DNA of 64,000 bases from Leucobacter triazinivorans (GCF_004208635.1 NZ_CP035806.1:2976001-3040000), one strand, 5' to 3'; counted from the first letter of the stretch, positions 51,111-60,960 are shown. The notes: a model not told the origin generated them from the sequence alone. Numbers and translations are program-made.

Positions 51111-51901
51111 ACACCACCTCGACCGTCGACGCGCCGGCGCGCCTGAGCGTGCAGGGCCTCGCCAAGACCTACGACACGAAGCACGGCCCGGTGCCCGTGA
51201 TCGCGGACCTCACGTTCGACGTGCGCAGCGCCGAGATCGCGTGCATCGTCGGCCCGTCGGGCATCGGGAAGACCACGCTGCTCAAGTGCCTCACCGGTCT
51301 GCAGTCGATCACGTCGGGCTCGGCGCGGATCGACGGCAAGCAGATCGACGGGCCGCCGGAGGAGATGGCGCTCGTGTTCCAGGAGTACACGCGATCGCTC
51401 ATGCCCTGGCTGACGGTGGAGAAGAACGTGCGGCTGCCGCTGAAGCACCTGCGCCTGCCCGCCGCCGAACGCGAGGAGCGGATCGGCTCGGCCCTCGCCG
51501 CCGTCGGCCTCGCCGGCGCAGAGGCGAAGTACCCGTGGCAGCTCTCCGGCGGCATGCAGCAGCGCGTGGCGATCGCCCGCGCGATCGCCTACCGGCCCGA
51601 GGTGCTCATCATGGACGAGCCCTTCGCGTCGGTCGACGCCCAGACCCGCTTCGAGCTCGAGGATCTGTGCCTCAAGATCCGCGAGGAGTTCGGCATGACC
51701 ATCGTCATCGTCACCCACGACATCGACGAGGCCGTCTATCTCTCCGACCGGGTCGTCGTGCTCGGGGAACGCCCCGCCCGCGTCACCGAGATCATCGACA
51801 TCGACTTCGGCGGCCCGCGGGATCAGATCACCACCCGCTCGGTGCCCGAGTTCGCCGAACTGCGCACCCGCATCTTCGAACTCATCCGGAAGGCGGGCTG
51901 A
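51107..51901 (+). CDS. ABC transporter ATPase, SsuB/TauB type
   Basis: A 264-residue ATPase. It has Walker A GPSGIGKTT, Q-loop VFQEYTRSLMPWLTV, signature LSGGMQQRVAIARA, Walker B VLIMDEPFASVD and switch His VTHDIDEA. The Q-loop and its MPWLTV extension are typical of nitrate/sulfonate importers. The sulfatase gene follows after two bases. Confidence 0.93.
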   Translation: MNTTSTVDAPARLSVQGLAKTYDTKHGPVPVIADLTFDVRSAEIACIVGPSGIGKTTLLKCLTGLQSITSGSARIDGKQIDGPPEEMALVFQEYTRSLMPWLTVEKNVRLPLKHLRLPAAEREERIGSALAAVGLAGAEAKYPWQLSGGMQQRVAIARAIAYRPEVLIMDEPFASVDAQTRFELEDLCLKIREEFGMTIVIVTHDIDEAVYLSDRVVVLGERPARVTEIIDIDFGGPRDQITTRSVPEFAELRTRIFELIRKAG

Positions 51902-51903
51902 GC

Positions 51904-54267
51904 GTGGGGGCGCGGCCCGGGGCGGCCGAGCGGCGGCGCGCGAGCGGCCCGGATCCGGCGGGGAGCCGGGGCTACGAGTCGTTCGGCGGCGGCGTCGCGG
52001 AGTTCGCCTCCGAGTCGTCGCCGTGGTGGCGACCGCGGCCGACCGCTCCGGCGGGATCGCCGAACGTCATCGTGATGCTCGTCGACGACCTCGGTTTCAG
52101 CGATCTCGGTCCGTTCGGCAGCGAGATCCCCACGCCGAACATCGACGCGCTGGCCGACGACGGCTGGGTGTTCACGAACTACCGCACCGCTCCCATGTGC
52201 TCGCCCGCCCGGGCCGCGCTCTTGACGGGGCTGAACCCGCACCGCGCCGGCTTCGGCTTCGTCGCGCACACCGATCCCGGCTACCCGGGATTTACCTGCG
52301 AGCTCCCTGACGACGCGCCCACCCTCGCCGAGTCCCTGCGCGCGGGCGGCTACGCCACATTCGCGGTGGGCAAGTGGCACCTGACCCTCGAATCGCGGTT
52401 GCACGACGCGGCCGACCGCTCGTCGTGGCCCCTGCAGCGGGGCTTCGATCGCTACTTCGGCAGCATGGACGGCTTCACCTCGCTGCACCACCCGCACCGG
52501 CTCGTGCGCGACAACTCAGTGGTCGATGTGCAGCAGTTCCCCGACGGCTACTTCCTCACGGATCAGCTCACGGATGAGGCGCTGGCGATGATCGACGAAC
52601 TGCGCGTCAACGACGCGGAGAAGCCGTTCTTCCTCTACTACGCCCACACCTCTGTGCACGGCCCGATCCAGGCGAAGCCGGTGGACATCGAGCGCCATCG
52701 CGGACGCTACGAGGCGGGGTGGAACGCGCTGCGCGAGTCGCGGTTCGCGCGGCAGCGCGAACTGGGGATCGTGCCGCCGCACGCCGAACTGCCCGGAGAC
52801 GCGCTCGCCGACGGGGATCGGATTCCGCACTGGGAGCACCTCGGCGATGACGAACGCGCACTCTTCGCCCGCCACATGGAGGTCTACGCGGCAGCGGTCG
52901 ACGAGGTCGATCAGAGCGTCGGGCGTCTCGTCGCGCACCTCGAAGACCTCGGCGAGCGCGAGAACACGGTCATCGTGATCGCGAGCGACAACGGGGGGAC
53001 CGCGGAGGGCGGCCCGAGCGGCACGCGCAGCTACTTCGCGCAGTTCGGGCACTCGGCGCCGCTGCCCGACGGCTGGGTGCGCGACGTGCCGAGGGACCCG
53101 GAAGAGATCGGGGGACCCCGGGTGTTCTCGCAGTACCCGACCGGGTGGGCCCGGGTCTCGAACACCCCGTTCCGCTCGTTCAAGTCGTCGACCTACGAGG
53201 GCGGTGTGCACGCGCCGCTCATCGTGTCGTGGCCGGAGGCGCCCGTCGCCGCGCGCGGCCTGCGCGATCAGTTCGTGTTCGTGTCCGACCTCTCGCCCAC
53301 GATTCTCGATCTCGTCGGCGTCCCGCCGCTCGCCGAACTGCGCGGGCGGCCGGCGCAGGAGATCGACGGTCGCAGCGTCGCCGGGGTGCTCAGAGACCCC
53401 GCCGCCGAGGGGCGCGCGGCGCAGTACTTCGAGTGCGTGGGGCGCCGTGCGATGGTCGACGGCGAGTGGAAGGCGGTCTCGCCAGAGCCGCCGCGGCGCG
53501 AGGAGGGCGCGGCCGGCGGCCGCTGGGAGCTGTACCACCTCGCCGACGACCCCACGGAGACGCGGGATCTTGCCGCGGACAGACCCGAGCGCGTGGCCGA
53601 TCTCGCCGAGCGCTGGCGCTCCGAGGCGTGGCGCAACACGGTCTTTCCGCTCGACGACGACGGCACGCTCCACAGCACGCGCCCGGCCACCGAGGCCGCG
53701 CTCGCCGCTCCCGTGGCGCTCGTGCCGTTCCGCGCGCCGCTCGAGCGGTTCCGCTCGGCGCAGCTCACGGTGCTGAAGTCGTTCGCGGTGGAGGCGACCG
53801 TCGTGGTCGGCCCCGACACCGCGGGGGTCGTCGTCGCGCACGGCGACCAGGGCGGGGGATACCTGCTCGGCATCGAGGACGGCGCGCCGTTTCTCTCGTA
53901 CAACGCCTACGGCGAGATGCACCGCGCGATCGGGCCGGTGCTCGCACCGGGAACCAGGGAGCTCGTGCTGCACGTCGACGAGTCGGAGGGCCTGCGCTGG
54001 CGGCTGCGGCTCGAGGTCGACGGCGAGCGCTCGGCCGAGATCGCCGGGGTGCCGATGCTGCTCGGCATGGCGCCGTTCACCGGCATCAGCGTCGGCTACG
54101 ACTACGGGGGGCCCGTGGACTGGGAGCTGCACGAGCGGCACGGCGACGGCTTCCGCTTCTCGGGCGGTGCGATCGAGCGCCTGCGCTACGTGCCCGGTGC
54201 GCGCTCACGGCACGATCCGACCGTGCTGCGCCGCATCGGCGAGGCGGTCGCCGAGCTGGCCGACTGA
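51904..54267 (+). CDS. formylglycine-dependent arylsulfatase
   Basis: A 787-residue type I sulfatase. The CxPxR motif CSPAR at residues 99-103 makes Cys99 the formylglycine precursor. The metal Asp pair is in VDDLGFSDLG, and GKWHL and ASDNGG complete the active site. A C-terminal extension of ~200 residues (LKSFAVEATVVV onward) looks like a beta-rich lectin-like domain of large arylsulfatases. No signal peptide is visible, so it is probably cytosolic, acting after import. It needs a formylglycine-generating enzyme encoded elsewhere. The GTG start lies two bases after the ATPase stop. Confidence 0.92.
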   Translation: MGARPGAAERRRASGPDPAGSRGYESFGGGVAEFASESSPWWRPRPTAPAGSPNVIVMLVDDLGFSDLGPFGSEIPTPNIDALADDGWVFTNYRTAPMCSPARAALLTGLNPHRAGFGFVAHTDPGYPGFTCELPDDAPTLAESLRAGGYATFAVGKWHLTLESRLHDAADRSSWPLQRGFDRYFGSMDGFTSLHHPHRLVRDNSVVDVQQFPDGYFLTDQLTDEALAMIDELRVNDAEKPFFLYYAHTSVHGPIQAKPVDIERHRGRYEAGWNALRESRFARQRELGIVPPHAELPGDALADGDRIPHWEHLGDDERALFARHMEVYAAAVDEVDQSVGRLVAHLEDLGERENTVIVIASDNGGTAEGGPSGTRSYFAQFGHSAPLPDGWVRDVPRDPEEIGGPRVFSQYPTGWARVSNTPFRSFKSSTYEGGVHAPLIVSWPEAPVAARGLRDQFVFVSDLSPTILDLVGVPPLAELRGRPAQEIDGRSVAGVLRDPAAEGRAAQYFECVGRRAMVDGEWKAVSPEPPRREEGAAGGRWELYHLADDPTETRDLAADRPERVADLAERWRSEAWRNTVFPLDDDGTLHSTRPATEAALAAPVALVPFRAPLERFRSAQLTVLKSFAVEATVVVGPDTAGVVVAHGDQGGGYLLGIEDGAPFLSYNAYGEMHRAIGPVLAPGTRELVLHVDESEGLRWRLRLEVDGERSAEIAGVPMLLGMAPFTGISVGYDYGGPVDWELHERHGDGFRFSGGAIERLRYVPGARSRHDPTVLRRIGEAVAELAD

Positions 54268-55664
54268 TGCCGGCAGCGCTGCCCGACGGCGCCGTCGACG
54301 AGACCCTGCGCGCCAGGGACGCGGCCGAGACGCTCGGGGGCGCAGCATTCGTGACGGTCGTCGGCACCGCCGAGATCGAGCGCGAGCTCGTGCGGGCCGC
54401 GCGGATCGGCCGGCCGGCCGCCGATCCGCTCGTCGGCCGCGCGGTCGCCGTGAAGGACAACATCCACGTCGGCGGTCTGCCGAGCACCGCGGCGACGCCG
54501 GCTCTGCGGCACTACGTGCCCCGCGTCGACGCCTCCGCGGTCGCCCGGCTGCGCGCGCGGGGCATGGTGGTGGTCGGCAAAGCGAACCTGCACGAGCTCG
54601 CGCTCGGGGTGACGTCGACCCGCACCGCGATCGGGCCGGTGGCGAACCCGGCGCTGCCGGGGCGGGTGGCGGGCGGGTCGAGCGGAGGGAACGCCGCGAT
54701 CATCGCGGCCGGGGTCTGCCGCTACGGCATCGGCAGCGACACCGGCGGGTCGACCCGGATCCCGGCGGCCTGCACCGACACCTGGGGGTTCCGCCCGAGC
54801 ACCGGGCGCTACCCCGAGGACGGCGCGGTGAGCATCGCGTTCTCCCGGGATACCGTGGGGCCGATGGCGGCCGACCTCGCGTCGCTCCGCCGCCTCGACG
54901 CGGTGCTGGCGGGGGAGCTCGTGGGGGCGTGCGCCGGACGGAGCGCCGAGGGAGCGGTGCCGTCCACGCTGCGCATCGGCGTCGACGCCGACGATCTCGC
55001 GCGCTGCGACGCGGCGGTGGCCGCGGGGGCCTCGGCCGCCCTGACGCTGCTCGCCGCGGCGCCGGAGGTGCGGCTGGTGCCGATCGACCTGGCCGCCCTC
55101 GATCGCGCCGTCGCGGCGTTCGAACCGGCGCTCGGCGCGCACGAGCTGGCGCCGTCGCTCAGGAGCGTCCTCGCGGGCGACGCGCGGCTGCCGTCGCTGG
55201 ACGCCGTGATCGAGCAGATGGTGGATCCGCACGCGGTGCACCTGCTCGAGTCGAGCCTCGCCGCGACGGCCGGCGGTGTCTGGAGCGCGCGCCTGCACAC
55301 CCTGCTGAACGATTGCGCGCGTGCGCGAGCGGCGTACCTCGCCCTGCTCGGGCGGCACCGGATCGACGCGGTGTTGCGGCCTGCGGTGCCGGTCCTCCCA
55401 CCGGCGTCGGAGGAGACGGCGACCTCCTCGCTCGCGGGCTGCGGCGACCTCTTCGCGCGCATGACCTCCTTCACCCGTCTCGCGACGGTGGTGGGCTCGC
55501 CCAGCCTCGCGCTGCCGCTCGGCCGGCTGCTCGGACGCGCGGGAACCGGGCTGCTGCTCGACGGAGCGCCGGGTCGCGACGCCGAACTGCTCGCCGCGGC
55601 GGCGCGCGTCGAGCGGGTCCTCGCCTCCGGCTCGCTCGCCCGGCGGCGGCCGCTCGCCGGGTGA
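54267..55664 (+). CDS. amidase signature family hydrolase
   Basis: A 465-residue amidase with the Ser-cisSer-Lys triad: Lys63 in AVAVKDNIH, the GGSSGG box at 136-141 and the nucleophile Ser162 in DTGGSTR. It cleaves an amide or ester bond. It overlaps the sulfatase gene by one base (TGATG), so the two enzymes are made together. The natural substrate could carry both a sulfate ester and an amide; this is inference. Confidence 0.92.
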   Translation: MPAALPDGAVDETLRARDAAETLGGAAFVTVVGTAEIERELVRAARIGRPAADPLVGRAVAVKDNIHVGGLPSTAATPALRHYVPRVDASAVARLRARGMVVVGKANLHELALGVTSTRTAIGPVANPALPGRVAGGSSGGNAAIIAAGVCRYGIGSDTGGSTRIPAACTDTWGFRPSTGRYPEDGAVSIAFSRDTVGPMAADLASLRRLDAVLAGELVGACAGRSAEGAVPSTLRIGVDADDLARCDAAVAAGASAALTLLAAAPEVRLVPIDLAALDRAVAAFEPALGAHELAPSLRSVLAGDARLPSLDAVIEQMVDPHAVHLLESSLAATAGGVWSARLHTLLNDCARARAAYLALLGRHRIDAVLRPAVPVLPPASEETATSSLAGCGDLFARMTSFTRLATVVGSPSLALPLGRLLGRAGTGLLLDGAPGRDAELLAAAARVERVLASGSLARRRPLAG

Positions 55665-55698
55665 GCTGAGCGCTGCGGAGTCGACACCCAGGAGTGCC

Positions 55699-56010
55699 TC
55701 AGCCGAGCGGAAACGACTCGGCCGCGTGCGGGATCACGATGGCCCCGCCGCTCGCGTAGTTCGGCACATCGGCCTCGACGGCCCGCCCCTCGGGCGAGGC
55801 CAGGGCCGCGCCCATCGCGGCCTCGTCGGCGAAGGTCGCCCGGAAGATCGCGTAGTACGGACCCTCGCCGGGCTCGCAGACGTCGAGCGCGTACGTGATG
55901 TCCTGCACCCCCGGCAGCTGCGCGCACAGCGGCAGGTGGGTGCTCCGGTAGTACTCCGCGAATGCGGCGCGGTCGGTCGGCTCGGGGTAGAGCACGGTGA
56001 GCACCTGCAT
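55699..56010 (-). CDS. EthD-domain protein
   Basis: A 103-residue ferredoxin-like-fold protein. The motif VLYPEPTDRAAFAEYYRSTHLPLCAQLPG is the EthD signature. Relatives act in ether or polyketide degradation or as small dimeric cyclases or isomerases. GAAGGAG precedes the ATG. It is the last gene of the minus-strand unit that starts with the amine oxidase. Confidence 0.88.
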   Translation of the reverse strand: MQVLTVLYPEPTDRAAFAEYYRSTHLPLCAQLPGVQDITYALDVCEPGEGPYYAIFRATFADEAAMGAALASPEGRAVEADVPNYASGGAIVIPHAAESFPLG

Positions 56011-56118
56011 GGGTTCTCCTTCGATCGGGTCGGTGTCGGCGTGAGGTGGACGGGCGGGGTCCCGCCCTCGGTATGACGGGCGGGGTCCCGCCCGGATGGA
56101 CGGGAACGGCGGGGAGCG

Positions 56119-57756
56119 TCAGTCGCGCGCGAAGACTCGGCGGCCCGCGAACCAGGTCTCCGAGACCGTCGTCTGCACCAGTTCGTTCGCGGGATGCGCG
56201 AATGGGTCGCGATCCAGCAGCACGAAATCGGCTGACTTGCCCGGCTCGAGCGAACCCGTCTCGTGCTCGAGCCCCATGGCCGTGGCGCCGCCGATCGTGA
56301 ACGCGGCGATCGCCTCGTCGAGGGTGATCGCCTGCTCGGGCCAGAGCGTGCCGGGGTACTGCCCGCTCGGGTCCTCGCGGGTGACGAGACCGTGGATGCC
56401 CTCCCACGCGTTCGGAGACGGCGACACCGGCCAGTCGGATCCGCCGGCGACGACGGCCCCGGCATCGAGCAGCGCGCGGTTCGGCTGGATGCGGTCGGCG
56501 CGATCGCGCGGCAGCACCTCGCGGATCGCCTCGACGATGGGGCCCGGCACCCAGATGAAGGGCGAGATCTCGGCCGACACGCCCAGAGCGGCGAAGCGCG
56601 CGATGTCGTCGGGGTGCACGAACTGGCCGTGCGCCACCTGATAGCGCGTGTCCGTGTATCCCTCGTCGCGCAGCTTCTCCACGGCATTCAGCACCGCGTG
56701 CACCGAGGCGTCGCCGGTGCAGTGCACCTTCGCCGAGAGCCCGACGTCCGCCACGCGGCGGAGCCAGTCGGCGAGCTCCTCCGGGTCGAGCAGCGTCTCG
56801 CCGTGGAAGTGAGCGCCGTGCACCTCGTCGGGCAGGTACGGCTCGAGGAAGGCTCCGGTGCGGGTGGGCGGCACGCCGTCGAGGAAGATCTTCACGAAGT
56901 CGGGGCGGTGGTGCTCGGTGCGGTACGGCTCGCCGGCGAACACGAGGTCGTCGCCGATCTCGGCGTAGCCGAAGATGTCGTCGTTGATGAGCATCGACGA
57001 GACCACCCAGGCGTCCAGCTCGCCATCGGCGTCGAGCGCCCGCAGCGCCTCGAGGGTCGGCGTCGAGACGGCGGCGTCCTGGAACGCCGTGACGCCGTAC
57101 GAGTTCAGGATCGCGACCCCGTGCTGCGACGACGCGCGCTGCTGCTCGGCGGTCAGCGCGCCGGCCTCGCGCTGCGCCCGTGCGACCGGGATCCCCGCCG
57201 CTTCGAGCAGCACGCCCGTCGCTCGGCCCTCGGTGTCGAGCACCACGCCCGGCTGCCCGGGCTCCACCCCCGCGATCTCCATGGCGCGACTGTTGACCCA
57301 GCGATTGTGGTGGGAGTCGTCCGAGAGCATCACCGGGCGCCCGCCCGCGGCTTCGTCGAGCTGCGCGAGCGCCTCCGCCGTGTTGACCTCGCCCAGGCGA
57401 TCGCTCGCCCAGGGGCCGCCGACCACCCACGCGTCTGCCGGCAGCGCGGCGGCGTGCGCGCGCACGGCGTCGACGATACCGTCGAGGTGCGCGCCGAGCG
57501 GCACGCGCAGCTGGAAGAGCTCCTCCTCGCCCGCGATGGCGTGATGATTGTGGGCGTCGACGAGCCCGGGCATGAGGAAGGCCCCGGCGAGGTCGCGCAC
57601 CCGGGTCTCGGGGCCGGCGAGCGCCCCGACCTCCGACGAGGAGCCGACGGCGACGATGCGGCCGTCCGAGACGGCGATCGCCTCGGCCCACGGCTGCGCA
57701 GGATCGACGGTGTAGACGCGGCCGCCGGTGAGGATGAGATCGGGAGAGGTGGTCAA
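56119..57756 (-). CDS. amidohydrolase family protein, YtcJ-like
   Basis: A 545-residue metal-dependent hydrolase. It has the beta-sandwich ends (DLILTGGRVYTVDPA, KSADFVLLDRDPF), the metal box DAHNHH, KIFLDGV, HCTGDASVH, VAHGQFV and GGSDWPV. The substrate is unknown. The start codon is TTG with GGAG seven bases upstream, a rare choice in this window. It lies between the amine oxidase and EthD on the same strand. Confidence 0.9.
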   Translation of the reverse strand: MTTSPDLILTGGRVYTVDPAQPWAEAIAVSDGRIVAVGSSSEVGALAGPETRVRDLAGAFLMPGLVDAHNHHAIAGEEELFQLRVPLGAHLDGIVDAVRAHAAALPADAWVVGGPWASDRLGEVNTAEALAQLDEAAGGRPVMLSDDSHHNRWVNSRAMEIAGVEPGQPGVVLDTEGRATGVLLEAAGIPVARAQREAGALTAEQQRASSQHGVAILNSYGVTAFQDAAVSTPTLEALRALDADGELDAWVVSSMLINDDIFGYAEIGDDLVFAGEPYRTEHHRPDFVKIFLDGVPPTRTGAFLEPYLPDEVHGAHFHGETLLDPEELADWLRRVADVGLSAKVHCTGDASVHAVLNAVEKLRDEGYTDTRYQVAHGQFVHPDDIARFAALGVSAEISPFIWVPGPIVEAIREVLPRDRADRIQPNRALLDAGAVVAGGSDWPVSPSPNAWEGIHGLVTREDPSGQYPGTLWPEQAITLDEAIAAFTIGGATAMGLEHETGSLEPGKSADFVLLDRDPFAHPANELVQTTVSETWFAGRRVFARD

Positions 57757-57808
57757 CAGTGACTCCGTTCGTAGGTGTGGGGTGTGTGCGGTGGCGGGAT
57801 CCGCTCGA

Positions 57809-59818
57809 TCAGCCGGGGGAGCAGCAGTCGGCGGATCCGGTGCCGGTCGCGCGGTCCGAGCTGCTCGCGCGGGCGTCCGCGGGCAGATCCATCGCCGGAT
57901 TCTGATCGAGGAAGCCGTGCGGCTTGAACCAGAATCCCGAGTAGTCGACCGGCATGATCGGCCAGTCCTCGGTGCGCGGGATGTGCGTCGGGCCGAAGGT
58001 GTGCCAGAGCACGATGTCCTCGCCGTCGAGTGAGCGATCCTGCTGCGTCCACTCGGGCAGGCCGGCCCCCGGCGCGTGGGCGTTCGGGAAGAAGCCCGCG
58101 GGGTACAGCTCGTCGGGCGCGTACTGCGTGCCCCAGAGATGCTTGGTCGCGAAGGCCGCGCGGCCGTGCACCGTCGCCTCGGGCTGCGCGGCGAGCAGCA
58201 TCTTCCCCTCCGGAATCAGCCGGTACGAGGTGGGCTTGCCCACGTAATTGGTGCGGTGGGCCGAGCGCACCTCCCAGACGCGGCTCGTGAGCCCGTCGGC
58301 GATCCGCTGCGCCTCGGCCTCGCTCGTCAGCTGGGTGTCGGACCAGGTGAACGCGTTGCCGTGGGGGTTGTCCGGGCCCGTGGGGATCCGCACCGCCTCG
58401 ACCTCGTGGAGCGTGTTGTCCTCCCCGTCGATCGCCACGTCGAGGCGGGCGCAGAAGAGGTGCTGGTGGATCGGCGTGAAGATGCCCGGCGCGATCTCGG
58501 GGGCGTGCGGATTGTCGGATCCGGGGATCCCTGCGCCCGCGAACACGATTCCGGTGGCCTTCGCCTCGACCTGGATCGAGCCGTCCAGATAGAAGTACCA
58601 GAAGAAGCCGTAGTCGTAGTTGCCGATCGTCGAGAAGGTGCTCACGACCAGGCGCCGGCTGCGTCGGGTCTCGGCCCGGCCCTCGAGGTCGGTGTGCTTC
58701 CAGAGGATCCCGTAGTCCTCCTCGTGCATGCAGATGGCCTGCGGGATCTTCACCGGATTGCCGTGGTCGTCCGGCACGAAGGCGTCGAAGTAGTGGATCA
58801 CGCCGAGGCAGTCGCAGCCGAGGGCGAGAGAGTTCGCGTTCTTGCCGAGCAGGTACTCGCCGGCGTCGAAGTAGCTGATCCAGTAGCGGCTCACCGAGGT
58901 GTCGCCGTAGGGCACCACCATCTCCGGGACGCTCGCGCGGGTCGCCACCGAGCGCTCCTCGTCTCCGTCGCGGAAGGCGATCTGGTTGAGCACCAGCCCC
59001 TCCTGCTGGGTGAAGCCGACGCGGAAGCTCCAGTTCTCCCAGCGCACGAGCGCGCCGTCGACGGAGAACGAGGGCCCCTCGGGCTGGGTGATCTCGATGG
59101 GCGTGAGGCTCGTGCGGGCGGGGCCCTGCGCGTCGAGCCCGTAGTTGCCGTGCTGCTCGGGCACGGGCACGTCGCCCTCGTCGTCGATGCGGATCACCCG
59201 GCGCTCGGTGAGATCCACGTGCACCACGAGCCCCTCGATCGGGTGCGCCCACGGACTGTCGTGCTCGTCGAAGCGAAGATAGGTGTGCGAGCGCACGATG
59301 CGCCTGCCCACCTCGTCCTCGCGGCCGAAGAACCCTGGTGCGAGCGGGGAGCAGAAGGCGAGCTCCATGTGCGTCTCAAGGCCCCGGCGGCGCATCGCGG
59401 CCCGCCACTCCGGCGAGGCCTTGACGATGTCGGCGGCGTCGGCGTACTCCTCGAAGAGGTACTGCGGCTGGCCGTAGGGCTCTTCCGCGTTGGGCAGCAC
59501 GCGGAACGCGTCGATCTCCCCGCGGGTCACTGCGACGATCGCCTCGGAGGCGATACCCGTGCTGCGATCGAGCAGGGTCACGCGGATGCGGCGGTCCAGC
59601 GCATCGCCCGGCCGCCAGGCCGCGAGATCCGTCTTGGCGGGATCGACGGGCAGCATGCGCGGTACGCGCGTGTGCTCGGTGAGGCGTCCGGCATCGGCGA
59701 GAATGCGACGAGCCTCGGCGATCTCGTCCCCGGTGAGGGGATCGAGCGGGTGCACGGCGGCGGTGGGCGTGGTGACCCGCTTCCCGTGCGTGTGGGTGCT
59801 ATCGGGCGTGTGCGACAT
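57809..59818 (-). CDS. copper-containing primary amine oxidase
   Basis: A 669-residue enzyme that oxidises primary amines (for example tyramine, phenethylamine) to aldehyde, ammonia and peroxide. The topaquinone precursor is Tyr401 in TIGNYDYGF, and the catalytic base is Asp318 in SYFDAGEY. Copper ligands are His451 and His453 (HQHLF) and a third His expected near the C-terminus (THIPRTEDWP region). Length and layout match Arthrobacter-type oxidases. The start follows GAGG by eight bases; the longer frame upstream is not credible. It could supply arylacetaldehydes to the hpa pathway. Confidence 0.94.
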   Translation of the reverse strand: MSHTPDSTHTHGKRVTTPTAAVHPLDPLTGDEIAEARRILADAGRLTEHTRVPRMLPVDPAKTDLAAWRPGDALDRRIRVTLLDRSTGIASEAIVAVTRGEIDAFRVLPNAEEPYGQPQYLFEEYADAADIVKASPEWRAAMRRRGLETHMELAFCSPLAPGFFGREDEVGRRIVRSHTYLRFDEHDSPWAHPIEGLVVHVDLTERRVIRIDDEGDVPVPEQHGNYGLDAQGPARTSLTPIEITQPEGPSFSVDGALVRWENWSFRVGFTQQEGLVLNQIAFRDGDEERSVATRASVPEMVVPYGDTSVSRYWISYFDAGEYLLGKNANSLALGCDCLGVIHYFDAFVPDDHGNPVKIPQAICMHEEDYGILWKHTDLEGRAETRRSRRLVVSTFSTIGNYDYGFFWYFYLDGSIQVEAKATGIVFAGAGIPGSDNPHAPEIAPGIFTPIHQHLFCARLDVAIDGEDNTLHEVEAVRIPTGPDNPHGNAFTWSDTQLTSEAEAQRIADGLTSRVWEVRSAHRTNYVGKPTSYRLIPEGKMLLAAQPEATVHGRAAFATKHLWGTQYAPDELYPAGFFPNAHAPGAGLPEWTQQDRSLDGEDIVLWHTFGPTHIPRTEDWPIMPVDYSGFWFKPHGFLDQNPAMDLPADARASSSDRATGTGSADCCSPG

Positions 59819-60025
59819 TGGACGACCTCGAGTTCGGCTGCGCGGCAGACATCTTCCATCCTCAGTATCGCAAGTGTCGGCGCTGCGGTGTTGACTGTGG
59901 GCGAAAACCGATGCGCTGGGAGCGTAGAGGTGGTCGTGTCGCGCCCGGCTAGGGGAGAGGATGAGTGCCAGGAGGCCGGAGCGGCCGCGGCCCGGAGCAT
60001 CGGGCATCGATCAGAGAGGATCCTC

Positions 60026-60856
60026 ATGGCACCCCAGAACAGCGAGAACGAGGGACGCGTCGTCGTCATCACCGGCGGCGGCACCGGCATCGGCGCGGCG
60101 ATCGCCGAGCGCTACGCGAGCGAGGGCGCGCACGTGGTCGTCGTCGGCCGCCGGCAGGGCCCGATCGCGGAGGTCGCGGCCCGCATCGGCGGCACCGCGG
60201 TCGTGGCCGACGCCTCCGACGGGGCTTCGTCGCGGGCCGCCGTGGCGCAGGTGGTCGAGAAGTTCGGGCGCCTCGATGTGCTGGTCGCGAACGCGGGCGG
60301 GCACGGGTTCTCGCCCGTCGGAGAGACGAGCGACGACGATTGGGCGTCGTCGATCACGGTCAACCTCTCGACGGCGTTCGTGATGGCGCGCGAGGCGCTC
60401 CCGGCGCTCCTCGAGACGGGGGAGCGCCACGGCGGCGCCCAGATCGTGATCGTCTCATCGCTCGCGGGGCTCTTCGCCGGGCCCTCAGTCGCCGGCTACA
60501 CGGTGGGCAAGCACGCGCTCATCGGCCTCACGCGCAGCCTTGCACGCGACTACAGCCGGCGCGGGGTGCGGGTCAACGCCGTCTGCCCGGGATGGGTGCG
60601 CACGCCCATGGCCGATTCCGAGATGGACGAGTTCGCCGAGCACGCGCCCGAGATCGCCGATCGCGAGGCGGGGTACGCGGCGGTGACGCGCGATGTGCCC
60701 CTGGGGCGCCCGGCCGAGCCGGCCGAGATCGCATCGATCGTGCGGTTCCTCGGCTCGCCGCAGTCGTCGTACATGACGGGCGCCGTGCTCGTTGCCGACG
60801 GTGGTGCGCACGTCGTCGATCTGCCCACGGTCGCGTTCGAGCACGCCGGCATGTGA
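60026..60856 (+). CDS. short-chain dehydrogenase/reductase
   Basis: A 276-residue SDR with nucleotide-binding TGGGTGIG, ANAGG, catalytic Ser in VSSLAG and Tyr-Lys in YTVGK. The end YMTGAVLVADGGAHV is standard. GAGAGGA precedes the ATG. It is divergent from the amine oxidase and convergent with the liv genes. The substrate is unknown. Confidence 0.92.
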   Translation: MAPQNSENEGRVVVITGGGTGIGAAIAERYASEGAHVVVVGRRQGPIAEVAARIGGTAVVADASDGASSRAAVAQVVEKFGRLDVLVANAGGHGFSPVGETSDDDWASSITVNLSTAFVMAREALPALLETGERHGGAQIVIVSSLAGLFAGPSVAGYTVGKHALIGLTRSLARDYSRRGVRVNAVCPGWVRTPMADSEMDEFAEHAPEIADREAGYAAVTRDVPLGRPAEPAEIASIVRFLGSPQSSYMTGAVLVADGGAHVVDLPTVAFEHAGM

Positions 60857-60870
60857 GGCGGCGCCCGGCC

Positions 60871-60960
60871 CCGCCGATCGAGCGGAGCGGAGCGGAGTCG
60901 AAATCTCCCGGCCCGGGTGGGCTGGGAGATTTCGACTTGCTCTGCTCGCTCAACCGGCGG
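60871..60960. repeat. intergenic inverted repeat, family C copy 2
   Basis: The outer arms CCGCCGATCGAGCG (60871-60884) and CGCTCAACCGGCGG (60947-60960) pair with two mismatches. An exact inner stem GTCGAAATCTCCC (60898-60910) pairs with GGGAGATTTCGAC (60923-60935). It lies between convergent genes. Confidence 0.75.
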
